A stretch of 64,000 bases of DNA from Symbiodinium natans (GCA_905221605.1 CAJNDS010001258.1:508357-572356), one strand, 5' to 3'. Counted from the first letter of the stretch, positions 51,686-63,160 are shown. Notes: generated from the letters alone by a model not told the origin. Numbers and translations are program-made.

Positions 51686-53748
51686 GTATGCGCATGGCCG
51701 CTTCACAGCAGATGGGTTTCTGGAAGCGAAAGGCTTGGGGTCTAGGGTTTAGAGCCATTACGGGGCAAGGCCATCACAGGCCTTATTTTTGCAGGGGCCC
51801 TAAACCCTAACACCCTAACACCCCAACTCCCTGACACCCTGCCACCCTGACACCCTAACACCCCAAACCCCAAACCCCACTGCCACTGTGGGGTCTAGAG
51901 ATCGCGGCTTTTGGGCTTTGGGGCAAGGGCCCCTGTGGATGGCTTTCAACCCTAGACGGCCGCAATAAAGCCGAAAGAAAAAATTAATTAGCCCTCAACC
52001 CCAAACCTCAAACCCTAAACCCTAAACATCCCTAAACCCGAAAGACCTAAGGTGAAGCGTACCTTCGTCGGACCTTTGAGGCACCGGCTGCGTTTCGGAC
52101 GTAGGTTTTTTTTAGAGGTATTAGGGGTCTTGAGGGCTTTTAGAGTTTAGGGTTTAGGGTTGGGTTATAGGGTTTTTAGGTTTGTTCGGGATCTTGGCGG
52201 GTTTTGGGGTTTGGGGTTTAGGGTTATTAGCGCCTTGGGGGGTTCAGGGTTAAGGGTTATTGGGGGTCTTGAACAGGTCTTGGGGGTTTTGGGGTTTAGG
52301 GTTGAGGGTAAGTGTTTTTAGGGTGATGATGGTTCTTAGTGGGTTTTCGTGTTCACGGTTAGGGGTTTAATGGTTTTAGGGTTTGGAGTTGTAGAGTTTT
52401 AGGGGTCTGTGGGGTTTGAGGGGTTGCAGCGCCGTTTAGGGTTTCTAGGGTTTTAGGGGGTTTTGGGGGTTTCAGGGCTTTAAGCTTTTTGTGGTTTCAG
52501 GGTTTTGGCTTTTGGGTCTTGGAGTTTTAGGGGTCTGTGGGGTTTTACGGTTTCAAGTCGCTTAGGGTTGTAGGGTTTTAGGGTTTTAGGGTTTTAGGGT
52601 TTTAGGGTTTTAGGGTTTTAGGGTTTTAGGGTCCTTTTTTGGTTTTGGGGAGTTTAGGGCTTTAGGGTTTTGTTGGTTTTCTGCGAAGCAGTTTTTTAGG
52701 GCTTTTCGAGTTGGGTTCAAGGTTTCGGACCCTAAGCGCCAAACCCTAAAACCCTAAAATCCTAAACCTCGAAACCTTCGGGCGCTACCGGGGTTTGCCA
52801 TGGGCTTAAGCTTTAAGCCCTAGAACGTTAACCCTAAACCCTATAAACCCTAAACATCCCTCAGCCCCAAACACTTAACCCTAAACCCCGTAAACCCTAA
52901 GCCCCCTAAACCCTAACCCCCCGTAACCCCCTACAGCCTTACCCCCAACCCCGTAAACCCTTAACCCTGTAAATTAACCGTAAAGCCTAAACCCTACAAC
53001 CAAAATCCCCTAAACCCTATACTTAACCCTCCCACTTCTTCAGGCTTAAGCCCTTCACCCTAAAACCGTAAACCCCTTATACCCTGTAACCCTCCAGGCT
53101 TAAACCCTTAACCGAAACCCTGAGCCCTAAAACCCTTAACCCTAAACTCCCTAAACCGAAACCCTGAACCCGAAACCCTAAACCCTAAACCCTAAACCCT
53201 AAACCCAAAACCCTAAACCCTAAACCCTGAACCCTTTAAAACCCCCCCGAATTCTTCAGGACGGCTCCAAGCGCCGGGCTCCTCGCGGCCGACGCGAGTC
53301 TGCTCCCCGAGGCGGGTTCCTTTTGGGTGCCTTTTTTTTGGGGTTTGGGGTTTAGGGTTTAGGTTTGGGGTTTGGGGTTTTGGGTTTGGGGTTTAGGGTT
53401 TAGGGTTTAGGGTTTGGGGTTTAGGGTTTGGGGTTTGGAGTTCAGGCCTTCGGATTAGGGTCCCAAGCCGTAGAAAGACCCCGGCAGAGCTGAGGATTGG
53501 ACTGAGTGCTTATGATCTTGGGTTCCCGTGAACCCTACACCTTTTGAGCCCTAGACCCTAAACCCTAAACCCGAAACCCTAAACCCTAACCCCTAAACCC
53601 TAAACCCCCGCAAACCCCTTGAAACCCCAGGCCCTCAGCCTAGACCCTGCATAGCTTCCATCGCGTGCTGTTGGCAGATGATGTGATGCTCGCGATGCCG
53701 CCTGGCATTTCTGACGCTCAGCTCAGTTGGCCCGCAGCCGAAGCCTGA
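51686..53748 (+). CDS. Four-exon candidate gene 3' end, unknown protein
   Basis: Four exons join in phase. 51686-51732 (CGCAG|G, GC donor) reads YAHGRFTADGFLEAK. 52052-52100 (CTAAG|G, GT donor) then reads (G)EAYLRRTFEAPAAFR. 53260-53326 (TTCAG|G, GT donor) then reads TAPSAGLLAADASLLPEAG. 53644-53748 (CCTAG|A) reads TLHSFHRVLLADDVMLAMPP and ends SWPAAEA with TGA at 53746-53748. Phase match over three junctions with AG|G acceptors is good evidence for a real gene. Its 5' end was not found. LLADDVM is only superficially like a reverse-transcriptase motif. An alternative GC donor before the stop could extend the chain towards 55200. Confidence 0.5.
52565..52632. repeat. Octamer array TTTTAGGG
   Basis: Nine units of an 8-bp variant inside the third intron of the 51686-53748 model. 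Confidence 0.85.
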
Positions 53749-53805
53749 AACCCCCAAACTCCAGCATGAAGCCCCAATTCCTGCGCTTTTGGTTTAGGGT
53801 TTAGC

Positions 53806-53917
53806 GTTTAGGGTTGAGGGTTTAGGGTTTAGGGTTTAGGGTTTAGGGTTTAGGGTTTAGGGTTTAGGGCAACCCTAAACCCTAAACCCTAAACCCTAAA
53901 CCCTAAACCCTGAACCA
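53806..53917. repeat. TTTAGGG array facing a CCCTAAA array
   Basis: G-rich units run to 53868, then after CAA the C-rich units begin. This is the inverted order expected for joined telomere ends. Confidence 0.9.
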
Positions 53918-54029
53918 CAAATTTAAAGCACCATAGAGAGCCATCCTACGCCATAGAAAGGACCCCACCTCCCGCCCACCATCTTTTCCTTGTGCTTGCT
54001 TGAGGTGGTTTTGGGGTTTAGGGCTTAGG

Positions 54030-54118
54030 GTTTAGGGTTTTAGGGTTTAGGGTTTAGGGTTTAGGGTTTAGGGTTTAGGGTTTAGGGTTTAGGGTTTAGG
54101 GTTTAGGGTTTAGGGTTT
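54030..54118. repeat. TTTAGGG array
   Basis: About 12 perfect units. Confidence 0.9.
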
Positions 54119-54400
54119 AAGGTTTAAGGTTTAGGGTTTACGAACCCCAAACAGCAAGCCCCCAACTCCTACCACCTAAAGCCCTGAACATGACTCCCCC
54201 CCCCCACCCAGCATCCCAACACCCTGACGCCACGACCCTAAACCCTAAACCCTCAACCCTAAGGTTTAGGGTTTAGGGCGTAGGTTTTGGGGCTTCAAGA
54301 TTCTTTGCACGGGAACCCTAAGCCCTAAATTCGCCATGAAATCCGATCAAGCCCGAAGGTTTCGGGGTTTAAGGTTTAGGGTTGTAGGGTTTAGGGTTCA

Positions 54401-54556
54401 GGGCGTTTAGGGCGTTTAGGGCGTTTAGGGCGTTTAGGGCGTTTAGGGCGTTTAGGGCGTTTAGGGCGTTTAGGGCGTTTAGGGCGTTTAGGGCGTTTAG
54501 GGCGTTTAGGGCGTTTAGGGCGTTTAGGGCGTTTAGGGCGTTTAGGGCGTTTAGGG
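54401..54556. repeat. Nonamer array GGGCGTTTA
   Basis: About 17 near-identical 9-bp units. Confidence 0.95.
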
Positions 54557-55199
54557 CCTAGGGTTTAGGGTTTAGGGCGACTGAAACCAAGCTCTGAGCT
54601 TAGGTGGAGCCAAGCTATGGCTTGGTCGACCTTCAGGGGGCATCCTACCCCTTCCGGCTATGAGGCTCCGGTGTCGGGTTCGTGGGGTTTAGGGTTTAGG
54701 GTTTAGGGTTTAGGGTTTGGGGGTTTAGGGGTTTAGGGCTTAGGGTTTAGGGTTTAATTGGGGTTTAGGGCTCTCGGGGTTTACGAAACACTAAACTATA
54801 ACTTCCTGTAGATTCCCCTTTCTAGATGCCATGTGCTTTACCCCGAAGCTCTTAGGGGGTTCAGGGGTTTACGCGCTGCGGCCTGCCGAGGGTCTGAGGG
54901 TAGTTTCGTAGGCCCTTCATGTGGTCCCCAACCTCCTTCAAAGGTTTCGGATGTAAGGGCCCTGACTTTGCATAGGGTAACCCTAAACCCTAAACCCTAA
55001 ACCCTAAACCCTAAACCCTAAACCCCAAATCCTAAACCCTAAACCCTAAACCCTCAACCCTAAACCCTAAACGGCATAGAAGGGGCATAGGAGGGGCATA
55101 GGAGGGGTACCCTTTTAAGGGACCTCCTGAACCTTTAGGGTTTATATAGGGTTTAGGGTTTACGGTTTAGGGCTTCCTTCAGACCCTACACCCCTCCAG

Positions 55200-55961
55200 A
55201 AGCCGATTGAGTGGGAGCTTAGCCGCAACCTACCAAAAGGGCGTGTTTAGGGTTGAGCGTTTAGGGTTAGGGTTTAGGGCTTAGGGTTCCCCAAAAATCC
55301 TAAACTCTAAAACCCTAGACCCTAGACCCTAGACCCTAGACCCTAGACCCTAGACCCTAAACCCTAAACCCGAAACCCTAAACCCTACGGAAGCTTTCAA
55401 GGCGTCGGTTGGCCTGCCATGGTTTCTTGTTGGTTGGGATCGCCTTCCTTTCCAGGGTTCAGGGTTCAGGGTTTAGGGTTTAGGGTTTAGGGTTTAGGGT
55501 TTAGGGTTTAGGGTTTAGGGTTTAGGGTTTAGGGTTTAGGGTTTAGGGTTCTGATTGGGGTGCCGCCAAGTTCTTGTCAAGTTTTTTTGAAGGCCAATCC
55601 GACACCCCGTGCCCTGAACAAACCCTGAGCCCCTAGAATGATGATAGACCCTAATTAAGCCCTACACCTAAACCTAAAACCATAAACCCCCTAAACCCGA
55701 GACCCCCTACGCCCTGGACCACAAACCCTAAACCTTCGATCCTGAACCCCGAGCCGTAAATCCTAAACTCTTAAACCCTAAACCCTAAACTCGACATCCG
55801 AAACCCAAAGCCCTAAACCCTAAGCCTAAGCCCTAAACCCTAAACCCTAAACCCTAAACCTTAAACCCTTGGTTCGGACTCCTTCCCGCATCGCCCTGGC
55901 AAGGCCTCAGCCTCAACACCATGATGTGGGAGAAGGTTGAACCCAGAGAGATCCCAATGCC
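55200..55961 (+). CDS. Candidate exons, unknown protein
   Basis: 55200-55240 (CTCCAG, GC donor) reads KPIEWELSRNLPK. 55402-55456 (TTCAAG|G, GT donor) reads ASVGLPWFLVGWDRLPFQ. 55904-55961 (GCAAG|G) reads LSLNTMMWEKVEPREIPMP. The last two join in phase across a Gly codon; the first does not fit that phase. Another open segment, 56107-56146, reads PCNVIEEAERIEP. Tryptophan-rich, family unknown. Confidence 0.4.
55459..55550. repeat. TTTAGGG array immediately after an exon donor
   Basis: About 12 units directly following the donor at 55457. Confidence 0.9.
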
Positions 55962-56457
55962 CTTAGGGTTTAGGGTTTAGGGTTTAGGGTTTAGGGCATA
56001 CTGGGACGCCTGTCCATGCGTAGCTGCAAAATCTGTGGTCAGGGGTATTGGGTTCTGTAGGGTCCACGAGGAGGATAATTCGTGAGGGGGGTATATCGGC
56101 GTACAGCCGTGCAATGTCATCGAGGAAGCTGAACGCATCGAGCCAAGCCTACCCTATACCCCAAACCCCAAGCCTGAAAACCCCAAACATGAAAACCCAA
56201 ACTTTAAACACAAAACCCTCAACATTCAATCCCAAGCCCTAAGCCCTAAAACCCTAAATTAAACCTGAACCCGCCAGGTCATATGGCTCCAGGGCTTAGA
56301 GTTCCCTGGTTGAACTCAGGGTTTTTTTGGTCCCTTAAGCCCTTACACCCTTAAACCCTGCAACCCGAAACCGTAAAGAGACTGTGGAATAGGACCCCTC
56401 AGAAGGATCCTAGGGAGCCAGAAAGTTGAGGGTTTAATCAGGGTTGAATTCGGGCTT

Positions 56458-56545
56458 AGGGTTTAGGGTTTAGGGTTTAGGGTTTAGGGTTTAGGGTTTA
56501 GGGTTTAGGGTTTAGGGTTTAGGGTTTAGGGTTTAGGGTTTAGGG
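56458..56545. repeat. TTTAGGG array
   Basis: About 12 units. The following segment is open as VPEALVLQAFWEPGE with a TAG stop. Confidence 0.9.
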
Positions 56546-57060
56546 TGCCAGAAGCTCTTGTCCTTCAGGCCTTCTGGGAACCAGGCGAATAGGTGCCCTA
56601 AAGTCCTTACCCTGCTACGAACCCTAAACCCTAAACCCTAAACCCTAAACCCTAAACCCTAAACCCTAAAGCCCTAAGCCCCAAACCATGGATGTACTTG
56701 TGGGGATGCCAACTGAACCCCAGAGCCCAAATCCTAAACCCTAAACCCTCAAACCTTCACTTCAAGTACTTAGGGGGGCTGTTGGGGCTTATAAGGCTAA
56801 GGGCTTAAGGCTCAGGGTTTTCCTGGTCTTAAGGGATTTGCGGAGGATCTGTGCGGCTTGTGGGGGGTGAGAGGGGCATGCGCACTTACAGGGTTCTTCG
56901 GTTGCTGAACATGTGTTTTTGTTCTTGGGCTTGCGGTTCAAGTAGGGTTTAGGGTTTAGGGTTTAGGGTTTAGGCTTTAGGGTTTAGGGTTTAGGGTTTA
57001 GGGTTTAGGGTTTAGGATATGTGGCTCTTCTCGGCTTGGGCCGGCGTTTAGCTGCATCAG

Positions 57061-57126
57061 AGACACGCAAAAAGCGGCAACAAGCTGTTACGATCCTTCC
57101 GCTGTGGTCGCCTCCTTGCCCGAAAT
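57061..57126 (+). CDS. Candidate exon, unknown protein
   Basis: Acceptor GCATCAG|A, possible GA donor. Reads DTQKAATSCYDPSAVVASLP then EM. Confidence 0.4.
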
Positions 57127-57135
57127 GATTCTAGA

Positions 57136-57218
57136 ACCCTAAACCCTAAACCCTAAACCCTAAACCCTAAACCCTAAACCCTAAACCCTAAACCCTAAAC
57201 CCTAAACCCTAAACCCTA
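57136..57218. repeat. CCCTAAA array
   Basis: About 11 perfect units. Confidence 0.9.
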
Positions 57219-57417
57219 AATCCCAAAATCCCTAAACCCTAAACCCTAAACCCCAAACCCTAAACCCTAAACCCTAAACCCCGAACCCTGCACCCTCAAT
57301 CATGAAAGCCCTGGAGGGCTCAGGGTTCAGAGCCCGGTACTGCAACTTGGGTTTAGGATTTAGGGTTTAGGGTTTACGGTTTAGGGTTCCTTACTCGCTC
57401 ATAGCAGGGAATGGGGT

Positions 57418-57452
57418 ACCGAATTCCTTCATCCTCTACGAAGAAGCACTGG
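57418..57452 (+). CDS. Candidate exon, unknown protein
   Basis: Acceptor ATAGCAG|G, GT donor. 35 bp reads NGVPNSFILYEEAL. An 18-bp candidate (57599-57616, ALRPDL) follows. Confidence 0.35.
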
Positions 57453-57766
57453 GTTTAGGCGTGTTTTTTGGCGCTCCCCAGCCCAAACCCTTAATCCTAA
57501 ACCCTAAACCCTAAACCCCAAACCCTAAACCCTAAACCCTAAGCTTTAAGCCTTGACCTTTCTTGTTGCTGTGGCATGGCATGGCTTGCCTTGACCAGGC
57601 CCTGCGCCCTGACCTGGTAAAGGCTTCAGGCTTTGGGGTGTAAACGGTTTAGGGTGCAGAGGTTTAGGGTTTAGGGTTTAGGGTTAAGGGTTTAGGGTGT
57701 AAAGGGTTTCGGGTGCAAAGGGTTTGGGGTTAAGGCTTTAGGGTACTTGAAGCCTACAGTCCTGAG

Positions 57767-57906
57767 GCAGTTTGGGGATGGGGCAGATGGGGTCCCACAG
57801 CGGGCGCTGGAGAGAACTTATTAGTTTGGCAGCAGTTCCGCCCGTCCGCCCCCTCGGGACTACTCACAAGGAGTATGAAGAGGACAGGGTCAAGAAGCCA
57901 GAGTAG
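57767..57906 (+). CDS. Candidate terminal exon, unknown protein
   Basis: Acceptor CCTGAG|G. 45 open codons include MGQMGSHSGRWRELISLAAV and end HKEYEEDRVKKPE with TAG at 57904-57906. The charged C-terminus looks genuine. ATG at 57778 could also start a short ORF. Confidence 0.45.
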
Positions 57907-58502
57907 ATGGAAGCTTTGACCGCAACCCCAAACCCCAAAATTGGGGGTTTAGGAATGTAAGTGGGACCCCTGATGCTGACCCCAAATAGTAGGATCCCCT
58001 TGTAAAAAGGACCCCAAGAAGGTACCCCCTCATGGGTTTAGGGTTTAGGGCTTTAGGGTTTATAGGGTTTTAGGGTTTTAGGGTTTAGGGTTTACGGTTT
58101 AGGGTTTAGGGTTTAGTCCCAAGCCCTTAACCCTAAACCCCAAACCTGAAGCCGGCTGCTAGTTGGCTCACGGTGATCCCTAAGCCCTGAACCCGAGATC
58201 CCAAGCCCAAAACCCAAAACTCAAACCCTAAATCCAAACCCCAAATCCCAAGTCCTAAACCCCAAAGCCCAAACCCCAAACCCAACGAAAAGCAAACAGC
58301 CGAGCTGTGGCTTCCGCGGTAAATAGGTTGAGCGTTCGGATGCGCATGTGAGCTGCTGCACTGAGGTTTTTCATGGATGGTTTAGGGTTTAGGGTTTAGG
58401 GTTTAGGGTTTAGGGTTTAGGGTTAAGGGTTTAGGACTACATCCCTGATGTCCTCAGCCTATAAAAACCCACCCCTTCTCCTCCTCCTCCTCCTCCCCAT
58501 AG

Positions 58503-58856
58503 AACAACAAACATGGAAGCCGCCAACAAGGTGGAAAGGTGGGTGGTGGGGCAACCCTGAACCCTAAACCCTAAGCCCTAAACCCTAAACCCTTATTCCT
58601 GCCTGAGTGGCAAGACCCCTTGGAAACCAAATAAACGCTGCGCGACCGCCTGCCAGCTTGGGAGGTATCGGTGGGGGCTTTGTGCTCCGGGGGTTTAAGG
58701 TTTAGGGTTTGGTTTAGGGTTCAGGGTTCAGGGTTTAGGGTTTAGGGTTTAGGGTTTAGGTTTTTGGGTTTAGGACTACATCCCTGATGTTCTCCAGGCA
58801 ACGCATCGCTAAGGAGATCCGCCGAGACCTTTCTACTTGGTACTCTTGTGTACAGC
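58503..58856 (+). CDS. Start of a gene: two exons with initiator ATG
   Basis: A CCTCCTCC pyrimidine tract and CCATAG (58502) precede exon 58503-58538, which holds ATG 58513 in the context AACAAACATGG and reads MEAANKVE plus two bases (GT donor). Exon 2 starts at 58798 (CTCCAG|G), completes Arg and reads QRIAKEIRRDLSTWYSCVQ. Donor options are GT at 58848 or GA at 58857, before an in-frame TAG. The basic helical N-terminus is not enough to name the family. A CTATAAAAAC string lies at 58458. Confidence 0.5.
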
Positions 58857-59384
58857 GATAGCAACTCGAAATGGAGGAATACTTACATTACCCTATACCC
58901 GAAGCCCTAAACCCTAAACCCTAAACCCTAAACCCTAAACCCTAAACCCCAAACCCTAAACTCTAAACCCTAAACCCACAGAACCTAAACCCTAAAACCA
59001 AGAACCTAAACACTAGGCCTAAGCCGCCCTGGCGGCAGCTCAAACTGCATCGCCGCATGCTCCACTGGAATCTCTAGAGAAGGCGCTCAGCGCCACGAAC
59101 CGTTCCCACGGTACAGTGCTCAAGGGTTTAGAGTCCGGATCAAAAAACCCTAAACCCTAAACCCTAAACCCTAAACCCTAAACCCTAAACCCTAAACCCT
59201 AAACCTCCCTATTTAGGCTGTAAGCCGTAAACCTCAAACCTTGAGCTAAGAAACTCCAAGCCGCCTTTCAGTTCTGAATTTGGTTTAGGGTTTAGGGTTT
59301 AGGGTTTAGGGTTTAGGGTTTACGGTTTAGGGTTTAGGGTTTAGAGGGTTTCGTTTATACGCCACGGTAAGCAGAATTCAGAAA

Positions 59385-59470
59385 AGGAAGCCCGAAAGAA
59401 CCCGAGCAATTAAACCATCCACCTGGAAGAGAGATGCTATCCGTTGGAGCTTAGGGTGCTTAGGGTCGGA
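59385..59470 (+). other. Coding-like segment
   Basis: After AATTCAG an open frame reads KRKPERTRAIKPSTWKRDAI. Basic, family unknown. May continue the 58503 gene. Confidence 0.25.
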
Positions 59471-59688
59471 AAATCTGAACCTTAAACCCCAAGCCCTAAT
59501 CCTAAACCCTAAGCCCTAAACCCTAAACCCTAAACCCTAATCCTAAACCCTAAATCCTGAACTCCTCAAAGCCCTAAATCCCAAACCCGAAGCCCACTCT
59601 TTCATGCTAGGGCTGCAACAGACCAAGCTGCTAGTTTGGAGTTTCCCAGTGGTACCCTCTTGAAGAGTCTAAGGTTTTAGGGTTTAGG

Positions 59689-59790
59689 GGTAGTTGCTTA
59701 TGGGCCCTTTATAAGGGGTCCTTTCTATACCCCCTTAAATACCCCAATAAAACCCCCAGGGGCCCATTTTTGAGATCCCTTGAAAGGAAG
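59689..59790. mobile_element. Family D relative
   Basis: Left end GGGTAGTTGCTTATGGGCCC, inner GGGGCCCATTTTTGAG. The right terminus is not clear. Confidence 0.35.
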
Positions 59791-60689
59791 CAAGGGGGAT
59801 GCGTTGAAGTGCTCTAAACCCTGAACCCTGAATCCTAAACCCTAAACCCTAAACCCTAAACCCTTAACCCTTAACCCTAAACCCTAAACCTTTCTAAGAG
59901 GGATGCTTTGAAGTGCTCGGTGAAGCGTGCCAACAGAAAAAATCAGTTTTGGCAGAGAAGCACTCGGAGCCAGGAGGTGTTGCATGGGGTTTAGGGTTTA
60001 GGGTTTAGAGGGTTTAGGTTTTAGGGTTGAGGGTTTCGGGTTTAGGGTTGAGGGTTTAGGATTTGTTGCATGGGGTTAAGGGCTTAAGGGCTTCGGGATG
60101 TTTAGGGTTCAGGGTTTAGGGCTTGGGGATAGGGTTTAGTGGCATAGGACATCCGATCCCATGACTAGTGAGACCATGTTCCATTCCGACTAAACCCTAA
60201 GCCCTAAACCCTAAACCCTAAACCCTAAACCCTAAACCCTAAACCCTAAACCCTAAACCCTGAACCCTGAACCCTAAACCCTGAACCCTGAACCCTGAAC
60301 CCTGAACCCTGAACCCTGAATCCGCAACTCGCCTTGGTTGAGGAGGGTGGCATGACTAGGACCCGGAGGAGGCCAGTATTCCCCCACCCTTTTTTCTTAA
60401 GGTTTAAGGTTGCCCTTGCAAGCCCTTTAGGGTTTAGGGTTTAGGGTTTAGGGTTTAGAGTTTAGGGTTTAGGGTTTCGGGTCCACAAAGGGCACCGTTT
60501 TTTATTCCCAGGTTACTCTTGGGTCCAGCTGATATGAGTGGTGTAGGAAGGTTAAGGTCACCAGACCATGCTTGCCCACTCCTATTGCTTATAGTATTCC
60601 CTTATGGTCCCTATATACTTCTGCCATAAGAACCCAAAACCTAAGCCCTACAGCCCTACACACGCTGCACACTAGGGTTTTCTGAACCC

Positions 60690-61527
60690 CCCATGCCTGC
60701 ATGCGAGCTTTGCTCGCCTGGTCTTTCCGAGTCATACAAATGTGCAATCGCTTTGCGTCTTGTTCGGGCCGGATCCGTAGGGGTTTGGGCTGTTGGGCCC
60801 CAATTGAAGGTACAGGGTTCAGGGTTCCGGGTTTAGGGTTTAGGGTTTAGGATTACGTCAGCAGGTGCCTTGGGGATCATGGTCCTTTGCGGCTCAGGAT
60901 GTGTGCTGGTTCGGTGCCCGCCCAAACCTGACCCCAAGAACCCTAAAACCGGAACTAAAACCTAAACCCTAAACCCTAAACCCCAAACCCTAAACCCTAA
61001 ACCCTGAACCCTGAACCCTAAACCCTAAACCCTCACTATCACCATAAAGTCTGAATTCCCGTACTTGTAGCCTAAAGCCGTCAGCACTGATCCCATCTAT
61101 CCGGGGTCAGGATGGAATAGAAGATCGACTCCTGCCAATCCAGGGTTTAGGGTTTAGGGTTGAGGGTTTAGGGTTTAGGGTTTAGGCTTTAGGGTTTGGG
61201 GCCCTGGGGTTTGGGGTTTAAGGGTTGGGGTTAATTTCGGGTTTGGGGGTTTTGGGATTAGGGTTTGGCGTTGAGGGTTTGGGGTTTGGTGTGTAAGGGT
61301 TTAGGGTTTAGGGTTTAGGGTTTAGGGTTTAGGGTTTAGGGTTTAGGGTTTAGGGTTTAGGGTTTAGGGTTTAGGTTTAGGGTTTAGGGTTTCAAGAAGC
61401 GACTCTTTCAGAAGGCATCGTTTCGGATTCTGCCCGTGTCAATCAGGACGCAGCGGCCTACCAACTAGGCAGTTGCTCAATACTCGTCGCTGGCCCGTCT
61501 GTGCGCCTGAAGGTCGAAACATTATGA
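60690..61527 (+). CDS. Four-exon candidate gene, ~99 residues, unknown protein
   Basis: Exon 60693-60776 opens with ATG (MPACELCSPGLSESYKCAIA, then LRLVRAGS) and has a GT donor. Exon 60865-60915 (CAGCAG|G, GC donor) reads VPWGSWSFAAQDVCWFG. Exon 61111-61144 (GGTCAG|G, GT donor) reads DGIEDRLLPIQ plus one base. Exon 61397-61527 (TTCAAG|A) completes Glu, reads ATLSEGIVSDSARVNQDAAA and ends RLKVETL with TGA at 61525-61527. All junctions are in phase. It may be the 3' part of a longer gene if the ATG is internal. Introns are 88-252 bp and rich in telomere-like units. Confidence 0.5.
61290..61392. repeat. TTTAGGG array in the last intron of the 60693 gene
   Basis: About 14 units ending next to the TTCAAG acceptor. 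Confidence 0.9.
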
Positions 61528-62066
61528 CTTAAAAACCCTAAACCCTAAACCCTAAATCTTCTTATACTGAACCACGCTCACATCCCGGCCTGTGGCGCGG
61601 ACGGGACAGTTGGTTTCGAAACCAGAAATGGCGAAGCTCTACAATAATCTTTTCTGGTACTCCAAGGGATGAGCAATATACTCAGGGGTTTCAGGGTTCA
61701 GGTTTCAGGGTTCAGGGTTCAGGGTTTAGGGTTTAATTAGGGTTTAGGGTTTAGGGTTCAAGGCACAGCGGGCTGTTGAACCCGGGCATGTAGGATGCAG
61801 GGGGAGAAGGAGGGGAACTAGGGTCGCGGGACTGTTGGGTCTAACAGAAACCCCTGAACACCTCAACCCTACAGTAGTTCTCAGGGTTTGGGGTTTAGGG
61901 TGTAGGGTTTAGGGTTTAGGGTTTAGGGTTTAGTAAGGTTGACGGACCTCCAGCTGAGTTGTAGGTTGCGCGCCGAGAATCAGGAATGCGTTGCTCCAGC
62001 AAGTCTTCGGTTTGTGCTTATCAACCCTCAACCCAAAACCCTATGAGACCCCTATAATACGGTTCA

Positions 62067-62160
62067 GGGTTTAGGGTTTAGGGTTTAGGGTTTAGGGTTT
62101 AGGGTTTAGGGTTTAGGGTTTAGGGTTTAGGGTTTAGGGTTTAGGGTTTAGGGTTTAGGG
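62067..62160. repeat. TTTAGGG array
   Basis: About 13 perfect units, followed 130 bp later by an oppositely oriented array. Confidence 0.9.
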
Positions 62161-62286
62161 TTATTCTTATAGATTCCTTGACTAAGCCCGAAAACCCTCA
62201 ACCCTAAACCCTGAACGCGAAGCCCTCGATTTGGTGAAGTGTTAAGGATATCCTATCAAACCCGATTCAGGGACCTTGCATGGCTG

Positions 62287-62370
62287 CAACCCTAAACCCT
62301 AAACCCTAAACCCTAAACCCTAAACCCTAAACCCTAAACCCTAAACCCTAAACCCTAAACCCTAAACCCT
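62287..62370. repeat. CCCTAAA array
   Basis: About 12 perfect units. The next unique segment (62430-62512) is open in two frames, for example RMGALRQCVVNTDGDLEDKR. Confidence 0.9.
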
Positions 62371-62674
62371 CGATTTGTCGAAGGCTTTGAAGGGGGCCAG
62401 CCTGGTCTGGTTTCATCTCCAATTTCAAGCGTCCGATCGTTTCAGAATGGGAGCTCTCCGCCAGTGCGTCGTTAACACCGATGGCGATCTCGAGGATAAG
62501 AGGCCCTCAGCCCTAAACCCTATAAACTATAAACCCTAAACCCTAAACCCCAAACCCTAAACCCCAAACCCCAAACCCTAAACCCTAAACCCTAAACCCC
62601 AACCCTAAGCCCGAATTACTGTAAGAAGACTAGAGTCAAGCGCTTAAGGTTGACGAAGCCCAACCCCCAATGAA

Positions 62675-63160
62675 TTGTTTGAAACGAACTATGTGCAGGG
62701 TGGTTTCGGGTTGCCTTCCTCAATTCCGGTGTCCGTGCTTCTGAGCTCGTCTTGTATGCTACTTGTAGTGCCTTCTAACCCTACAGGGGTGCCGTTGTGG
62801 CTATGGTCGATGCGGTTGTTTTCGTCGGGCGCGCTACGAGTGACGCTCGGTTTGGGGTTTTGTTTTTTGTTTTTGGGGTTGCCGGAGTGGGTGGAGAGAT
62901 GAGAGATGATCCCGTTCGCTGAACCCCTTGTTTTTCAGGAGCCGAATCCCTGTGACGTGTGCCAGGCTCTTTTTAAAGGATTATACGGTATGTTCGGGAT
63001 ACACAAGGGGCACCCCTTATTTGAGGATTTTGTTCATGTGAATTTGGAATGGCTTTGGCTAGGTTCAGGCTGGCTCCGGTTTGGCTCGCTGCGAGTTGTG
63101 AGTGGCTGGGCTTGGGGGGGGGGGGGGGGGGGGGGGCAGCATGTACTCACACTACTGCGT
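62675..63160 (+). other. Unique segment with possible exon
   Basis: Two adjacent open frames of 75 and about 85 codons. A CTTGTTTTTCAG|G acceptor at 62938 precedes EPNPCDVCQALFK. A poly-G run is at about 63113-63136. Gene structure not resolved. Confidence 0.3.

Noticed and set aside
53644-53748. Reverse-transcriptase catalytic motif (LLADDVM)
   Set aside because: No flanking RT motifs, and the segment joins in phase with three upstream non-RT exons.
58458-58467. TATA box for the 58513 gene
   Set aside because: The string lies within what looks like an intron or leader pyrimidine region, and dinoflagellates generally lack canonical TATA promoters.
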